Positions 46,871-59,830 are shown, counted from the stretch's first letter. The stretch is 64,000 nt of DNA from Gordionus sp. m RMFG-2023 (GCF_954871325.1 NC_088779.1:17114846-17178845), one strand, 5' to 3'. Translations and numbers: made by a program. The notes: generated by a model not told the origin, from the letters alone.

Positions 46871-46959
46871 TTGGTTCAATTGTTGAAAAACTGTGTGATC
46901 GTCATAATTACATTTTTACAAATACAAAGGGGAAAAAAGCTTATTTGTATAAACAAAAA

Positions 46960-47260
46960 AAAAAACTATAATACTCTACGAATAATAAAAAAACATATGC
47001 GTCGTAGACCTTTAACTAAAAATATTAAAAAGATTATAGAATTACGCCATCCTACCAGTAAGACTGAGGTGCAATCATGGAAATAGGTGGGGAGTTCAAA
47101 TAGAATGATGATCACATAAACTTTTATAAATTAAAGGAACAAATTAACAAAGAGCATATTTTAGTTTATTTCAACAATAAACAGATATCATACTTACAGT
47201 AGATGCTTCTGGAACAGGAATAGTTGCATTATTTTTTTTGTGAAATTATAAAGGCGTAGA
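46960..47260 (+). mobile_element. Ty3/Gypsy scrap
   Basis: About 47020-47085 reads KKIIELRHPTSKTEVQSW, the RT thumb segment of Ty3 pol. About 47140-47240 resembles the start of RNase H (TVDASGTGIV). Small, broken and without LTRs. Confidence 0.5.
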
Positions 47261-47737
47261 GATACATTATTTGGTCATTGAAAGGCTTTAGAGGTCATTC
47301 GGACTTACCAGTCGATCTGTTTGGGAAAATTAGCTGGTAAAAATTTGACCTCAAAACATTTTTAAAATTATTTTTTCATATGACAGTTAACCAAATTAAT
47401 AATTAAATTTAAATATATTAATCAAGAACTAAATAATGATGAAAACAGGATGTTTGTCGTTGTCCAGATTTTGTTGATGTGGCACCGTTTTTTTGTTTAT
47501 TTTAATTTCGGCTACTAAACTGATTAAAGCACTAATTTCTACTAACGAAGTGCTAAATAATGATAAAAGTTTCATAGTTAGTGCTTCTAAAATATATTTG
47601 GCAAAAACTTTACCTCTAATCTAGCGTATAACTATTTTTCCATATGGCGGTTAACCAAATTAATTAAGTAATCTGAATTTATTAATTAAGCACTAAATAG
47701 TGGCAAAAATCGTATGTTTAGTGCTGCCATAGTTTTA

Positions 47738-47766
47738 AGGAAAGGAAAGGAAAGGAAAGGAAAGGA
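47738..47766. repeat. (GGAAA)n microsatellite
   Basis: Five to six tandem AAGGA/GGAAA units within the right arm of the foldback. Confidence 0.85.
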
Positions 47767-48600
47767 ATCGTTTGGCCAACTTCACATTTAAATATGTCAT
47801 TATTTAGCCTATAAATTTTTTTATAAGGCCAAATAATTAGGGAATTTAAATTTAATAATTAAGCACTAAATAATGAAGAAAACTGGATGTTTATTGCTAC
47901 CATTGTTTTTTTGCTGGTCCACAATATTTTGTTCATCTATGTTATTTTCTTTATAACTTTTTTATTTTAATTTCAGATATTTAACTGACTGAAACACTAA
48001 CCTACTAAGCAGTAAAGAATGATATTAGTTTCATCCTTAGTGTTCACAATCGTTTGTTCAACTTCACGTCTAAATTATGACGTCATGACTTTTATTTAGC
48101 TTACAACTTTTTTTATAAGGCAGTTATCCACATTAATAACGGAATTTAGATGTATTAATCATGTACTAAATATTGGCAAAAACCAAATGTTTAGTGCTTT
48201 TATAGTTTTTATGAAAAACTAATAAAGCATTAAAAAATAGTATAAGACTCATCGTTAGTGTTTCCAATCGCTCGATCAACATTTCCCAAATTTAAAATTA
48301 ATGCATAATGTAATAATTACCTACATCAAACGTTCCTTTAGAACGTTTGTTTGGGGTAGGTAAACTTTATTAGAGAAAAACTAGCATGACTCTTAGGCAC
48401 CAATTTTGAAAATGATTATTTGTTAAAGTCAAATAGAAATTTATTAAGCTAAATTTTTTTTAAAATAAATATTATATAAAATATCCATAGCAACTTGCAA
48501 TATAACAAGTTACTTTTGAACAGTAACGGTAACTTTACATTTATTTAACTTGTAATGGTAATTAGTTACTTTTCAAGAGTAATTTTTAACAATACTAAAA

Positions 48601-49354
48601 ATATAAATTCAAATACTTTGTAATAAAATAAAAGTATTATTTAATCTTAAAGGTAAATAATATAAAAATAGAAAATAAATCATACATGATAAATACTCTT
48701 GTAATTGACAAAATTCCCTTGGAGACAATTTTGCCCATTTGTTCTGACTATCCATTTAGAATATATGCAATCATCATATTTTATATTTAGTTGTATTAGT
48801 TCTCGTCATTTCTTTTATAAAACATTATTGATTTCTAATCTAACGACATATTTTCAACTATGACCATATCTAAAATATTAAAAAATACAAAAATTATTTT
48901 GAAGTAATCTATCATAAAAACTATGAAATCATAAAAAATTCCTATTATGTTTCGATATATTATAATATCATCATCTAATATATTTTCAAAATAAAAATAA
49001 AATAGGCATTATTTTAAACAATTTAATAAAAGGTAATTTTTGGCAATATATATTGAAGTGATCTTTTAATTTTGTATATTTAATGAATATTATTTTTGTG
49101 CAATCAAAATCTTCAGGTTTGCGTAATATTTTACTGGATAATATATTGGGTTATCCGCTTTAAAAATTGAGCCGTTTAACACCATCACAGTAAGTACTAC
49201 CTCTAAAATGATTAGATAGGTGTTGGCCCTTCTTAATATACATAGGGAATTATTAAGAAGCACTGATAAAATCATTGAAAAATATGCTCAATCCCAAGAA
49301 TATTGAATCTTACGTTATAAAAATATGCTTCTTAATTATTTTTTACTATTTTTA
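48601..49354. other. AT-rich spacer
   Basis: No gene supported. A minus-strand open piece at 49090-49275 overlaps a miniature-element-like stretch (GGGTTATCCGC) and is not convincing. Confidence 0.4.
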
Positions 49355-49570
49355 CTAGAATTGTTAGGCTCGATTTGAGCCGATTTTTAAAAACGGCTAA
49401 CTCAATATTTTATCCAGAAAAATAAGCCAGAAGATTTGGCTCCTAGATGGCACAAAGGCTGAATACCCATTAGCAAAATCTCGAGGTTTATGCATTGTTT
49501 ATCTGGGTAAAATATTGAGTTAGCAGATTTAAAAAATTGACCGAAATTGAGCAGTATAACAACACTAATT
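49355..49570. mobile_element. Miniature inverted-repeat element
   Basis: Left GTTAGGCTCGATTTGAGCCG with ACGGCTAACTCAATATTTTA, right (inverse) TAGTGTTGTTATACTGCTCA with TGCTAACTCAATATTTTACC. About 215 bp, non-coding. Sister of the element at 50748-50945. Confidence 0.6.
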
Positions 49571-50747
49571 TTTAGTTACACTATATTCTCTTCATAAATA
49601 TTTTGGAAATTTATACATGCAATAATTTTTAAGAATATTTATGCGCATTAATCTATGCTAATATTTTTTTTATTTATAATTTAAATTTATATCTCAAATT
49701 TATATATTTAAAAAATTAATCCTTTTTTTACAATGTCCTTTTTCGAGACATATATTTTATGATTCATACGCCGATTATATAGTGGAGACCGAGGATGGTT
49801 GGGACATTTTTCATTCAAACCTGAATAAATTCAATAATATTATACTAATCTGAATAAGTAAAAAACCGTCTGTATCCTGAAAGTATAAGTTATTTGATTA
49901 ATATATATTTTATAAAAACCATAAAAAAAATTGACATACTCAGAGTATGTTGGGACACACATATGTGATAGTTGGTTCACTCATAAAATAGAGGTCTAAA
50001 TAAATTAAAAATCGGTAATCCGTAAAACTAGAGACTATGACACATTTAATTTAATTTTATTGATAATATTGTAATACATAACAAATAAGTATTAATTTGG
50101 ATGCGTCTAAAAAATATATAATTATATAAATGATAATACAAGTAAATAATGATAAATTTATGACTGAGGTATTCGGATATAAATTTAATGGTTTGCCTTC
50201 TGTAAAGATGATGCTTCTCTCCTTTTTATTGTAAGTTCGCATAACTAGTAAAGGTAGAATAAATTAAAATGTAGTGTTCCAACGATACTAAGACCAACCA
50301 TGATCAGCCCACTAACTATAAATAGCATTCTAAATCATATTAATTCATATTTATTGATTCTGAAAATTTATCAGATTAAAAAATAGGGTTTAAACTTTTC
50401 AAAAATTTATTTATTAAGATTCTAAAAGTTATTTATTAAGATTCTTAAAGTTATTTATAAAAATAAATGATAAAGTTTGCAATTATTTTTTACTAAGTAT
50501 GCTAAAACCATTTTCTTCTATAAAAATTAAAATACTAAATATTTATTAGCCACTCATGTATGACGTAATTATCTATGATAGTTTAAAATTTCTAGACTTA
50601 TAAAATAATAGCTCAAATTATAATTGAAGTGAATGTTTCCCTGTACTCAATGACCCATGTCTACCCTACATTTAATATTTTATAATTAATTTATATTTGA
50701 ATGTGTGTATTAGAAATTGTCAATATTTTATTCACTAGTAGTGTTGT
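49571..50747. other. AT-rich spacer
   Basis: No gene supported. GGATGGTTGGGACA near 49790 and CCAACCATGATCAG near 50293 might be decayed element ends. Confidence 0.4.
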
Positions 50748-50945
50748 TAAATAGCTCGATTTGAGTTTATTTAAAAACGGCTAACTCAATCACAAATATA
50801 TTGTTTAAGCCTTGATATTTCACTAATAGATGTCTAAACTTTTGTACTATCTATGAGCAAAATATTAAGGCTTGCGTTATATTTTCTGGATAAAATATTG
50901 TCGCTGTTTTTTAAATTCGGCTTAAATCGAGGTTCTATAACACTA
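50748..50945. mobile_element. Miniature inverted-repeat element (TAGTAGTGTTGTTA)
   Basis: Left TAGTAGTGTTGTTAAATAGC and right (inverse) TAGTAGTGTTATAGAACCTC, each followed by TCGATTT. About 200 bp with no coding sequence. Confidence 0.7.
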
Positions 50946-50954
50946 CTATTCTTA

Positions 50955-50990
50955 ATAAATTTATCCCCCACCACAGCCAATTCCTGCGTA
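50955..50990. mobile_element. Solo hAT-like terminus
   Basis: GCGTACGCGCCTG is the inverse of CAGGCGCGTACGCAGGA, a common hAT-type end. No partner end found. Another solo end (GTTTACGCCACTG) lies at about 41970-41994. Confidence 0.4.
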
Positions 50991-50999
50991 CGCGCCTGA

Positions 51000-51894
51000 A
51001 TTCTACAATATCATTTTCCAACGAAATTTTGTTGCTGCCTGTGTCAAAATTCACTACCATATCAATCTCTATTAGTGGAATTTTATATTATAAATAACTT
51101 GATAAATTAAATTAATAATGCAGATTTTGAAATATAAATTCCAAAATTAAATAAAATATAAAGATAATAATTTTGAAATTAATTAGAAAATTATAAATAA
51201 ACTTTGGTATTTTTTTATAGTGTATAAAAAATTGAAAGTAGCGAAATAACGCGCCACTTAACTATTTTTTAAAAAGGAACGCTACAGATGTCTAAAAAGT
51301 AGGGGGCTATAGCTAACGCTGAAGGTTGCGCGATACTACAACACTAACTGACGAAAATCTCTTGATAGCTAGCGAATGTATAACTCACTATCAAGCAGAC
51401 CCTTAGAGCACGAGAAGGGAGGGAGGGGGTATGACGCAAGATCTTCATTCAAATAAAATAAGAGTTGGTATGGCTTTTCTAAGATTGATACAATGCATTA
51501 ATGTCCTGAATGGGATTATCCTATTTGTTTCAATTTTATGTGATTTTTTTTTAAACATATTATATTAATTACAATTCTGAGATTTATCAATTAATAAATG
51601 AAAATATAGATATAAATAAATGCCTTATATTTTTATTTAAAATTAATAGTTTATTTTGATGGTTACTTTAAATTGGGTTCAACAATTAAAATATAAAACC
51701 CATGATAAATACTTAAAAATACAATCACACTAAAAATAAATAAATCCTAAAAGATATTAACTATTTTATTGATTTCTACTTTATCTATCTTTTATGATAA
51801 GCATAATAATCCAATAAGCCTATGTAATACAACAATCTAAAATAAATTATTAACAGGTTACTTTATAATATTATGTAAAATAATAAATATTACT
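51000..51894. other. AT-rich spacer
   Basis: No gene supported. 51240-51440 is less AT-rich (GCGCGATACTACAACACTAA, a GGGAGGGAGGGGG run) and may contain decayed element ends. Confidence 0.4.
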
Positions 51895-51984
51895 AGTGTT
51901 GTAAAAGGCCCGATTAGGATTTTATCCATATTATTTTGGATAAAATCCTAATCGGCCCATTTTAAAAATCTACGTTCAACAATA
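51895..51984. mobile_element. 90-bp miniature element with near-perfect hairpin
   Basis: TAGTGTTGTAAAAGGCCCG at the left, TTCAACAATACTA at the right. The core 51907-51958 is a 22-bp stem (GATTAGGATTTTATCCA against its inverse) around an 8-base AT loop, with one mismatch near the base. Confidence 0.8.
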
Positions 51985-52146
51985 CTAAATAAAACAATCA
52001 AGTGTATCTTTAAATTAGAACTTGTAGATTTTGAAAGTGATATAATACTTTTTAGACACATTTTACATTTAATAAGGATTTTAAAGTATTTATTAATTTA
52101 GCCCATGGTAAATCAGAATCAGATTATTTTAATGAAATAACAACAT

Positions 52147-54158
52147 CAGTGGAGGCAGCTAGGGGAGGCACAGGGGCTCAAGCCCCCTGAAAAATTTGAA
52201 TAGCCCCCTGAAGCAAAAAATTTTTTTTTAATGGCTTCTTAATATCCTCTTGAACTAAAAATAAATTTTTTTGATTGCCCCCTGAATGATTTTTTTTATA
52301 ATTCCATTAAGTAATATATAGATTTAATTTTATTATATTATTTAGAAATTAATAAGACTATTTAAATTTTTATTAAATGAATACTATTTTAATTATTAGA
52401 TTAGATCAATACATATAACTTATATTTTCATGTCAGCTTGCAATCAACTTCTGTATTAAAAATATAATATCAATAACTAACTAAATATTAATTTAGCTTT
52501 AACAGTTGAAGTTTAGACTTTTATTATTTAAATTATTATATAACCCTAATTAAATAAATATAATCATATATTGTTTGAAAATTAACAAATTTAAGTAATT
52601 AGCCAAGTTCAAAATGACTAATCAAATGTATATTTATTTTTAAATTTTATTATCATACCTATTCCTAAAAATATTTTCAAGGTCCAAATAAATATAAGAG
52701 ATTTTTTTATAAAAAGTTAGTAAACATATAGTTTATAATCTTCTACTATATACAGTTATTTATAAAATATTAGATAAAATGTCACTTTTATAGACGTATT
52801 TGACAGTTATATAAGATATTACAGTTAATATTATAATAAATTTTACTAATAAATGGTTTTGATAATAAACATAGTAACAATATGCCTACAAGTATTTAAC
52901 GTCATCTATTTATTTAAAAATAATTTTAAAAATTAAACATTTTATTATTCATCTTGCAATAGATGTAATAAATTAGATATCCTCTTTCTTCTCTTTTTTT
53001 ACGTCTTTTTAGGAAAGTTATTTTTTTCTTTTCGAAAAACAGTTTTGAGTTAAATTTTTAATACAAATATATTTTTGATATTATTACAAACTATATTATT
53101 TTAAGATATAATATACAAAGGTGGCGCGACAATATATAAAATCTTAATTGTTTCATCATATTATTCTGGTCCTTATTTTATAGTTACAAAATGTTTCATC
53201 GATAATAGGGCATAATTGCTGTGTAAATAACTAAAGGCTTACATAATTTCTTATAAAGATTTTTAGTGTTTTATTTTCAATTTATCTAACATAATAAATT
53301 CTGATATGAGTTAACATTGTGAGTGTCATAGCTATGACTGCAAATTATCCAGCATCTATTATTTGTGTGGCTATGTAAGTTAAAGTTATTACTACAGCTG
53401 CTGAGAGCATATGATTACATATTTTAGATAAGCAATAATGGTCAACTGTGTTATCGTTTATATATCATTAAAAATGAAAGATAATATAATGGAAGTTTAA
53501 TATCACAATAATTTTCTCAATTACTTATCTAGCTTCCAACATGTCATTTAAGTGGAAGCTCTAACCATCATATAGTTTTATGATTTGGATTGGTCGTTTA
53601 TAATCTCTTCTTTAAGAATTATTGATTTGGTTAGGCCTATAAATTTTTCCTTATTAGTCTATTCTATAAAACATTATCTAAAATAGGAGTTATATTAGTT
53701 TCATGACCTTGTCAATGTAAGTTGCTAATAATTATATTTTATATTATGTGATTTTACCATTATCAATTGAGGCATATGTAGGTATTAATTAATCTTTTTT
53801 ATTACTTGTAATTCTTTAGACGCAAATTTTTTTTATATCAGCAATCGAAAATATTTTATACTGTAATAAATAGATTTTGTATTTAAAAAAAAAATTATTT
53901 TTAGAAATGTCTTATATTGTTTAATTATTTATATGCGAGTTTATTTTGTAAGCATTATATAATAAATGACAAAATATGAAATTCAGGATAATTGTTCAGA
54001 GTTAGCAAATTTAAAAAAGTATAATATATTAATGTAAAACCCGGCCAAAGGCCGTGCAAAAGAGGCCGATAGCCAGCAAATAAAGGGGCATGGGGGCGAA
54101 TCCCCCATAAAACAATTTGTTAAGCCCCCTGAGATCGTAAAGGCTAGCGACGCCCCTG
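52147..54158. mobile_element. 2.0-kb non-autonomous hAT, perfect 8-bp target duplication
   Basis: Left end CAGTGGAGGCAGCTAGGGG (52147), right end (inverse) CAGGGGCGTCGCTAGCC (54158), flanked on both sides by AACAACAT (52139-52146 and 54159-54166). Both subterminal regions carry AGCCCCCTGA repeats. The right end also has CGGCCAAAGGCCG. No ORF worth naming in the interior. Confidence 0.9.
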
Positions 54159-54166
54159 AACAACAT

Positions 54167-54888
54167 CCATGTTTATGCTATTCTATAAAATTTAAATAAA
54201 TATATTCAAATTAATAAATAAACTATAGGACAGATTTAGGTGCTGGTTAAAAAAATTTAAGTGTGATAACCTAAAAAAATAACCTTTTTTCTTAAAAATT
54301 TCGGATTAATTAAATAAATATTTTTTGTTTTCAAATAAATATAATGGAAAGAACTTAAATCACGTACGCGTTAGTCAAAAAGGAATGCGTTTACGTTCAA
54401 CTTCAAAGTTCTTCATAAATAAAAGGAACCGTTCATCATTTTCCTTAAAAAAAAGAACTTCACAAGACTAATAATAAGTCATTATTATGTTGTAGTTTCC
54501 GTTTTTTACATGTATTTTATGCTTATTCGTATTTTGATAATTTCTTTTAGTAAATGTATTAATTTGGAAAGATATAATTAAAAAAAATTGTATCATTTTA
54601 TTACGTGGATTTTAATTTATTTTAGAAGAGAAAAAGAATATCATTGCATATTAATAATAGATCGCTATCAGAGACGATCTTCAAAAAAATATACCTCGTT
54701 TCTTTGATGAATTTAACAACGAAACGTTTTCTCAAATTTTTTACAAATTTGAATATGAACAATATTTTCAATATAAAAAATAAGGAGAAATTTGTTTTTT
54801 TTTTTAAAGTGTAAAGCAATTTAAAAAAATATATAATAAGGCCAAGGTCATCAAAAAGGGGCTTTAACATATCCAATAATATTAATGA
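54167..54888. other. AT-rich spacer with a hAT-like terminal scrap
   Basis: ACGCGTTAGTCAAAAAGGAA and GAACCGTTCATC near 54365-54440 resemble the GAACGCGTTC ends at 60490 and 62930. The minus-strand open piece 54622-54876 is AT-driven and not supported. Confidence 0.4.
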
Positions 54889-55030
54889 TGAACCAAATGT
54901 CTGCCCTTCTCCTCAAGAACTGGTTGCCTTAAATTGTTATGGAATTTCCAAAAAACTCAACTATCTTCATAATGTGGTAGACCGCGCTAGCCAAACTCGT
55001 GACTTCTACGTTCTTGGAGATATTTGGTAA
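54889..55030 (+). other. Exon-like segment of unknown product
   Basis: Plus-strand open stretch reading CPSPQELVALNCYGISKKL, then LHNVVDRASQTRDFYVLGDI, with base composition richer than its flanks and a possible donor at TTTG|GTAATT. No partner exon identified and I do not recognise the protein. An orphan exon of a neighbouring gene or a captured fragment are both possible. Confidence 0.35.
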
Positions 55031-56089
55031 TTTTTAAATATAAATGCCTGCTTAAAAAAAGGCTAACCCCACCAAATCCTGGCATAGGTCTTTACTCTTA
55101 TTTTATTTCAGGATATAAATTCGTATAAATATTATCAATACTTATGACGAAATTGAGATTATTAATTTATATTTATTTAGTCAAAAGTATCATAAAAAAA
55201 AATTTTTGAATTACTTTTGAGATGATAAAGATTTTATAGAATGCTTTTGCTAAATAAATTTAGAATCATTTATATTTTTGATTCAAATCTTATATAAGCT
55301 CTTAAATTAAATGATAAGGCAATACTTATCTTGAGCCCTATCCCCGGTCCTATCTACACTCTTACTTTAGAATATCAAAATCGTGATTTTCAATAATAAT
55401 CAGAGATCTCTTGTATAGATTTTGAATAAGTGATAAATTAATTTTCGTGATTAATACGGTGCACGAAAATAAAAATATTTTTAATATTAAAAGTGAATCT
55501 TTTAAAATTCATTTTATAAATTAAAACAAATCTTTGTGTTTTATTTTATTTTATTTTAATTGAATAATAATTAATTAAAAACATATTATATTAATGCCAT
55601 CCTTGTATTAATCGAATAACATATTAATCGGAAATTGAAAAACTTATTCGTAAACTGAGAATTATCTTATATACACACTCAAAAATATTTTTAAACCAGT
55701 CACGAATTCCCATAATAATATCTATTATTTTTGCCTTAGAATTTATAAAAGTCATTTCAAAAAATCAATATTATTATAACCCATTTTTTACTATAATGTA
55801 TATATAAAAATTTGGACTAAATAGAAAAAAACATAAATATTGAATCATCATAATTTGAGACACATACTTTTTTTGGCAAAACTATAAAAAAAAGACAAAA
55901 TTTTTTTACAAAATTTATTATTTCAAGTTAAAATTTGCCTCTTACTCAGGGCTTTTACATGGATTTAATTACAGAACACACTCTCTCTCTCTCTCTTTTG
56001 GATTTGAGCATTTTTATTTTTATTTTCATTTATCTTTATATTTTTTATGTTGAAATTTTTATATTTATTATCTTAATATTCCTCCAACC
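55031..56089. other. AT-rich spacer with (CT)n
   Basis: No gene supported. A short CT microsatellite lies at 55981-55999, ahead of LINE copy C. Confidence 0.45.
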
Positions 56090-57600
56090 AATTTCCATCC
56101 ATTTCGCAATTCAACTCTCAAAAAATATTCTCAGTCGAGGGCATCCAACAAGGTGATCCACTAGGATCCCTTTTATTTTGCCTTGCAATCATTCATATAA
56201 TTCAAACCATTAATTCAAAATGCTCATTTTCACTCCACATCTGGTATGTAGACGATAGAATCATTAGTGAACCTCAATTGGAAACCAATAAGGCCGTACA
56301 CATAATCAAGAAAATGAGATTCGCTGTTGGTTTCATTCACAAAATCCGAATTTGTTCAAGTAAACTCCTCCGATCAAAATCCCCACAATTTCAAAATTAC
56401 CTCGGAGAAGCTAAGACATCTAGGTTCTCCAGTAAGCGGATTTATGGCAATCAGTGCCTTCCTCCACTCTATTTGGTGACCTCATTGACTTACTACTCTC
56501 GCATAAACTATTATTCGTCCTTAAAAACTCTTTAACATTTCCCGCATACTTTATGCTCTGCGCCCAATGCTATTTTAAATATCCCATCCCTCTCAGTATT
56601 TATGGAAAAAGGAATAAAAGATCTAACCGAAAATATTTTAAATCTAAAATTCAACATAGGCTCATTTATTACCCATCAATAGTGATGGTTTAGGGATTAG
56701 AACTCCCATCGATCTTGCTCTCACTGCCTTTAATTCGAGCAGTCTACTTTCATAACCCACATAATATCCCACACCTCACAAAATGACTTTTCCTTAGATG
56801 ATGCTATCCTGCTATGGAAGGCACGCGTTGATAATGTCCCATCGCCCGAATCCAACAGACAGAAGGATTGGGACTGGTCAGTTGTAGCATGCTGCGTTGA
56901 ATCCCTATTGTCTAGCATGCTCCCAACAGACCATTCTCTCATCATGTCTTTACTTAATGGATCCGGGGATAAATTTTTGGAAGTCATTCCTTCCAAAAAT
57001 CTTAAACTCCAACTAACCAATAATGAGCTAATTCACGCAAAAGGAATCCGCCTAATTGTACAATAACTTTGGCTGCAGAATCCCTATAGGTAAAGGAAGA
57101 CACAGCTTACATTGCAGATCGTGCAAAAGACGAATCCTCAGGCACACACAATGCAATTCCTCAGCGAGCATTAAAGTCAGCCCAAATCCCGCTATACTTG
57201 AACCACCAGAACTATTTAGATCCGATGGGAAAGCGGTCTGACGGAATCTGATCCCATGGAAACCGGGCAAATTTTTGGTTTGGGACTTTTCTAGTATAAA
57301 TCCATTAGCTTTATCCAAACAAACTCCAAACCCACTTGAGCAAAAAGAACAAAATAGAATTTCCAAATATTCGGAAATATCAGAATATCAAATCTTTATC
57401 GCAATAATATCCACTACCTTAATTTCCTTTGGTAGACTTGCATTATCTCTCTTAAGGATTTTAGGATCTCACAACCGAAGCACACTGGCGATCCGCGAGA
57501 AGACTTCTTCCTCCAGTGACTGGCTATAGCTAAACTTAAAGCGAATTATTCAAAGTTTCAATGCCAGTCTTCTCTCCACAGAACTATTCACCTTTTCTTC
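56090..57600 (+). pseudogene. LINE copy C, 5'-truncated
   Basis: Starts within the reverse transcriptase. VEGIQQGDPLGSLLFCLA and the WYVDD catalytic box lie at about 56133-56255, followed by thumb sequence with frame changes. One clean stretch (about 56785-57065) reads AILLWKARVDNVPSPESNRQ and FLEVIPSKNLKLQLTNNEL. The zinc-binding cluster with HSLHCRSCKRRI is at 57100-57130, followed by LEPPELFRSDGK. It ends in GDPREDFFLQ near 57510. It lacks the 23-bp minisatellite at either end. Several stops and frameshifts. Confidence 0.85.
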
Positions 57601-58470
57601 CTTATTCTTATCATTTTACACTATATTTCACCTTTATATTATTTAATTTAGAATTTATTATTTTTTTCGTATATAAATTTTGTGTTGACTTGTATAATTA
57701 ATAAATAAAAAAATATTCACTAATTATCCTATTTTAAATATGTAACTAAGAATGAAAATTTAAAATTTATATATTATCACCTCTACCCAGCCAATAATCG
57801 AGATTTGTAATAGCCAACATGATAAAAATATATAAATCATAATAATTATTAAATCTATTTAAAAATTACAGAAAATTCTGGCAGGAAAAATTAATATCTT
57901 CTGTGAATTTTTTTTAAAGAATTTTGTAATTTGTTTGAGTATAAATTGTATATCCATAAATTGTTACATAAACAATCAATTTTTTTTTTGAAAATTACGC
58001 ATTTAATCTAAATTAAAAACCACATAATATATATTGCACCACCATTTGTTAAAAAAAATCAAACTTCATTTTTGCATATTGTCTCGGTGAATTAAAAAAT
58101 AAATACGTTTATAAAATTAACCCAAATTCATAACACATTTGAACTACTTGAACATTGTTAAAATCATTATATAATCTATTTATTATTTATGTAATTTTAA
58201 TATAATCATTTTAGAGAACTGCAATAAGAAAGATTTACAGGCCCGTTAAAAAAATTTATATTCATTGTTCGGATTGCTAATTAAAATATTTGCCCGTTGA
58301 TTTTCCCCACTGCATTCTTATTTAAATATTTACACTAAATAAATAAAACTTATATAAATCAAAAAATTTATTACATAAGATGTATAGCAACTAATGTTAT
58401 TGATTTTCAATGTGTTTTTTAAATATTAGATAATGTTATAAATTATTCTTATATACAAAAAAATCGATGT
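57601..58470. other. AT-rich spacer
   Basis: No gene or element end recognised. Confidence 0.5.
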
Positions 58471-58479
58471 TTTTGAGTA

Positions 58480-58640
58480 GCATCTGCGGCTCTCGCTAAA
58501 GACGTTGATTGAAATAATTATTTTATAATTTGCGACCTAGGTTCGAATCCAGGAAGGATCGGGGTTTAACTGAATCTAACTAGATTCCCGTGTTGATCTG
58601 ATGATCGGCATATCATTAACCATTCTTCCTTGTGTTTAAT
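58480..58640 (+). repeat. tRNA-like (possible tRNA-derived SINE head)
   Basis: GGTTCGAATCC at about 58540 is a perfect RNA polymerase III B box, with a TTCGAAT loop and a mostly paired stem. A possible A-box-like GCGGCTCTCGCTAAAGACG lies about 50 bp upstream. No complete cloverleaf or acceptor stem was found. The downstream GGGGTTTAACTGAATCTAAC could be a SINE body. Confidence 0.35.
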
Positions 58641-58889
58641 ATTTTTTTCACGAAAATTTGAAGCATATTTTCTTACATAAAAACTGAAAGTTAATATAAA
58701 TAATATATAACCCAAACTCAATACCAGAAATCTAATTGTATATCATTTTCACAATCTGATGCACAATGATTACAAATAAAACTATTGAATAAAATGAAGA
58801 AGTAAGATAATGAAATAAGGTCTTCGAGAAGTTAGTAATCATTAGACCAAATATGCTGAATAGAATTATTTTTAAAACTTCATGTTCTA

Positions 58890-59830
58890 CAAGATGAAAA
58901 ACTGTAAAAAGCATGCGCGACAACGTAGCTTTCGTCAAGCTGTTACAATATTTTAGGATTTAGAAGAGTCTATTTTGGTTGCCCTTGGAAAAATATCAGA
59001 ATGACCTAAATCAGATATTTAATCTGAAGCTAATGCTTTATTAAATTCAACTGTCGATTTTTTTTCGCATTTGAAAGTATTAATAATCTACTTAACTACA
59101 CAACAATTTTATGCAATATTTTTCAAGAAAATGATATGGATTTGGCTGGTTACACGAATATTATTATATTACAACTTAGAAAACTAAGAGATAATATGGA
59201 CCAATAATTTCGCGAGATTTATGTGAATTTTGTGTGAAAGCGAGATTATATGATTTTGAGATTCGCAAGCAACGACTAATCGTTTCAAACTTTGGACTTA
59301 ATAAGGTTTACTATAGAATAACCGTTTTTAGTCCACTTTTGGAAAATTTTTTGACTCAAATCAATGAAAAAGATTAGTGATTCATCAAAAGGCTCTGTCC
59401 AATTTTAAAATATTATACCTAGAAATTCGCTTTAAGATATATTAATTCTTGATATTGCAACTAAATATTTTGTTCAATTTGATTCAGGGAATATAAATGT
59501 ATCTGAGGGCCATATCTGATGGCCAATTAATTTCTGAATTTAAATCTTGGTATAAAAGATTAATTTTAATAAATAATCCTCCAAGAAAGGTTCTTGAAGC
59601 ATTGCATATCTTTAAAAATATTTTATAATTTTTCCCATTATTATGAAGAATAAAAAACTATCTCAGAAGGGTATATAAGAAAATCTATTGAATGGACTAG
59701 TTTTACTTAATACAAAGAGATTTAATCCTCAATTACAAAACTAATTATTGAAAAATTGGCGCAATCGCAAATAAGAATTTGCATTTATGAACGATATTTT
59801 GATTAACCTTTTAAATCATCGTATAAATGT
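58890..59830 (+). pseudogene. hAT (ZMYM1-like) transposase, heavily decayed
   Basis: Scattered pieces in order: ANALLNSTVDFFSHLKVL-type sequence (about 59025-59085), QLRKLRDNMDQ (about 59170-59205), SDGQLISEFKSWYKRL (about 59515-59560) and PPRKVLEALHIFKNI (about 59580-59620). Then come RIKNYL and a tail resembling the end of the dimerisation domain. This is the middle-to-end order of ZMYM1-type hAT proteins. Many stops and frameshifts. No termini identified. Confidence 0.45.

Larger units (their letters stand above)
44690..48600. mobile_element. 3.9-kb foldback with hairpin-bearing subrepeats
   Basis: Outer parts carry GTAACTAGTTACTTTTGATG (left) and GTAACTAATTAC...AAAAGTAACTTGTTA (inverse, right). 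The left arm (to about 45690) and right arm (from about 47490) hold inverted sets of subrepeats spaced about 150-310 bp. Each contains a hairpin of the type GGAAGCACTAAC...ATTAGTGCTTC followed by CAATC. Left copies lie at about 44887, 45033, 45257 and 45562; right copies (inverse) at about 47525, 47990 and 48220. The centre (45700-47480) holds a LINE fragment, a Ty3 scrap and, at about 45690-46010, a TATA-bearing stretch that might be an LTR piece. Confidence 0.6.

Noticed and set aside
49090-49275. 61-codon minus-strand gene
   Set aside because: Overlaps sequence of a miniature element and lacks partner exons.
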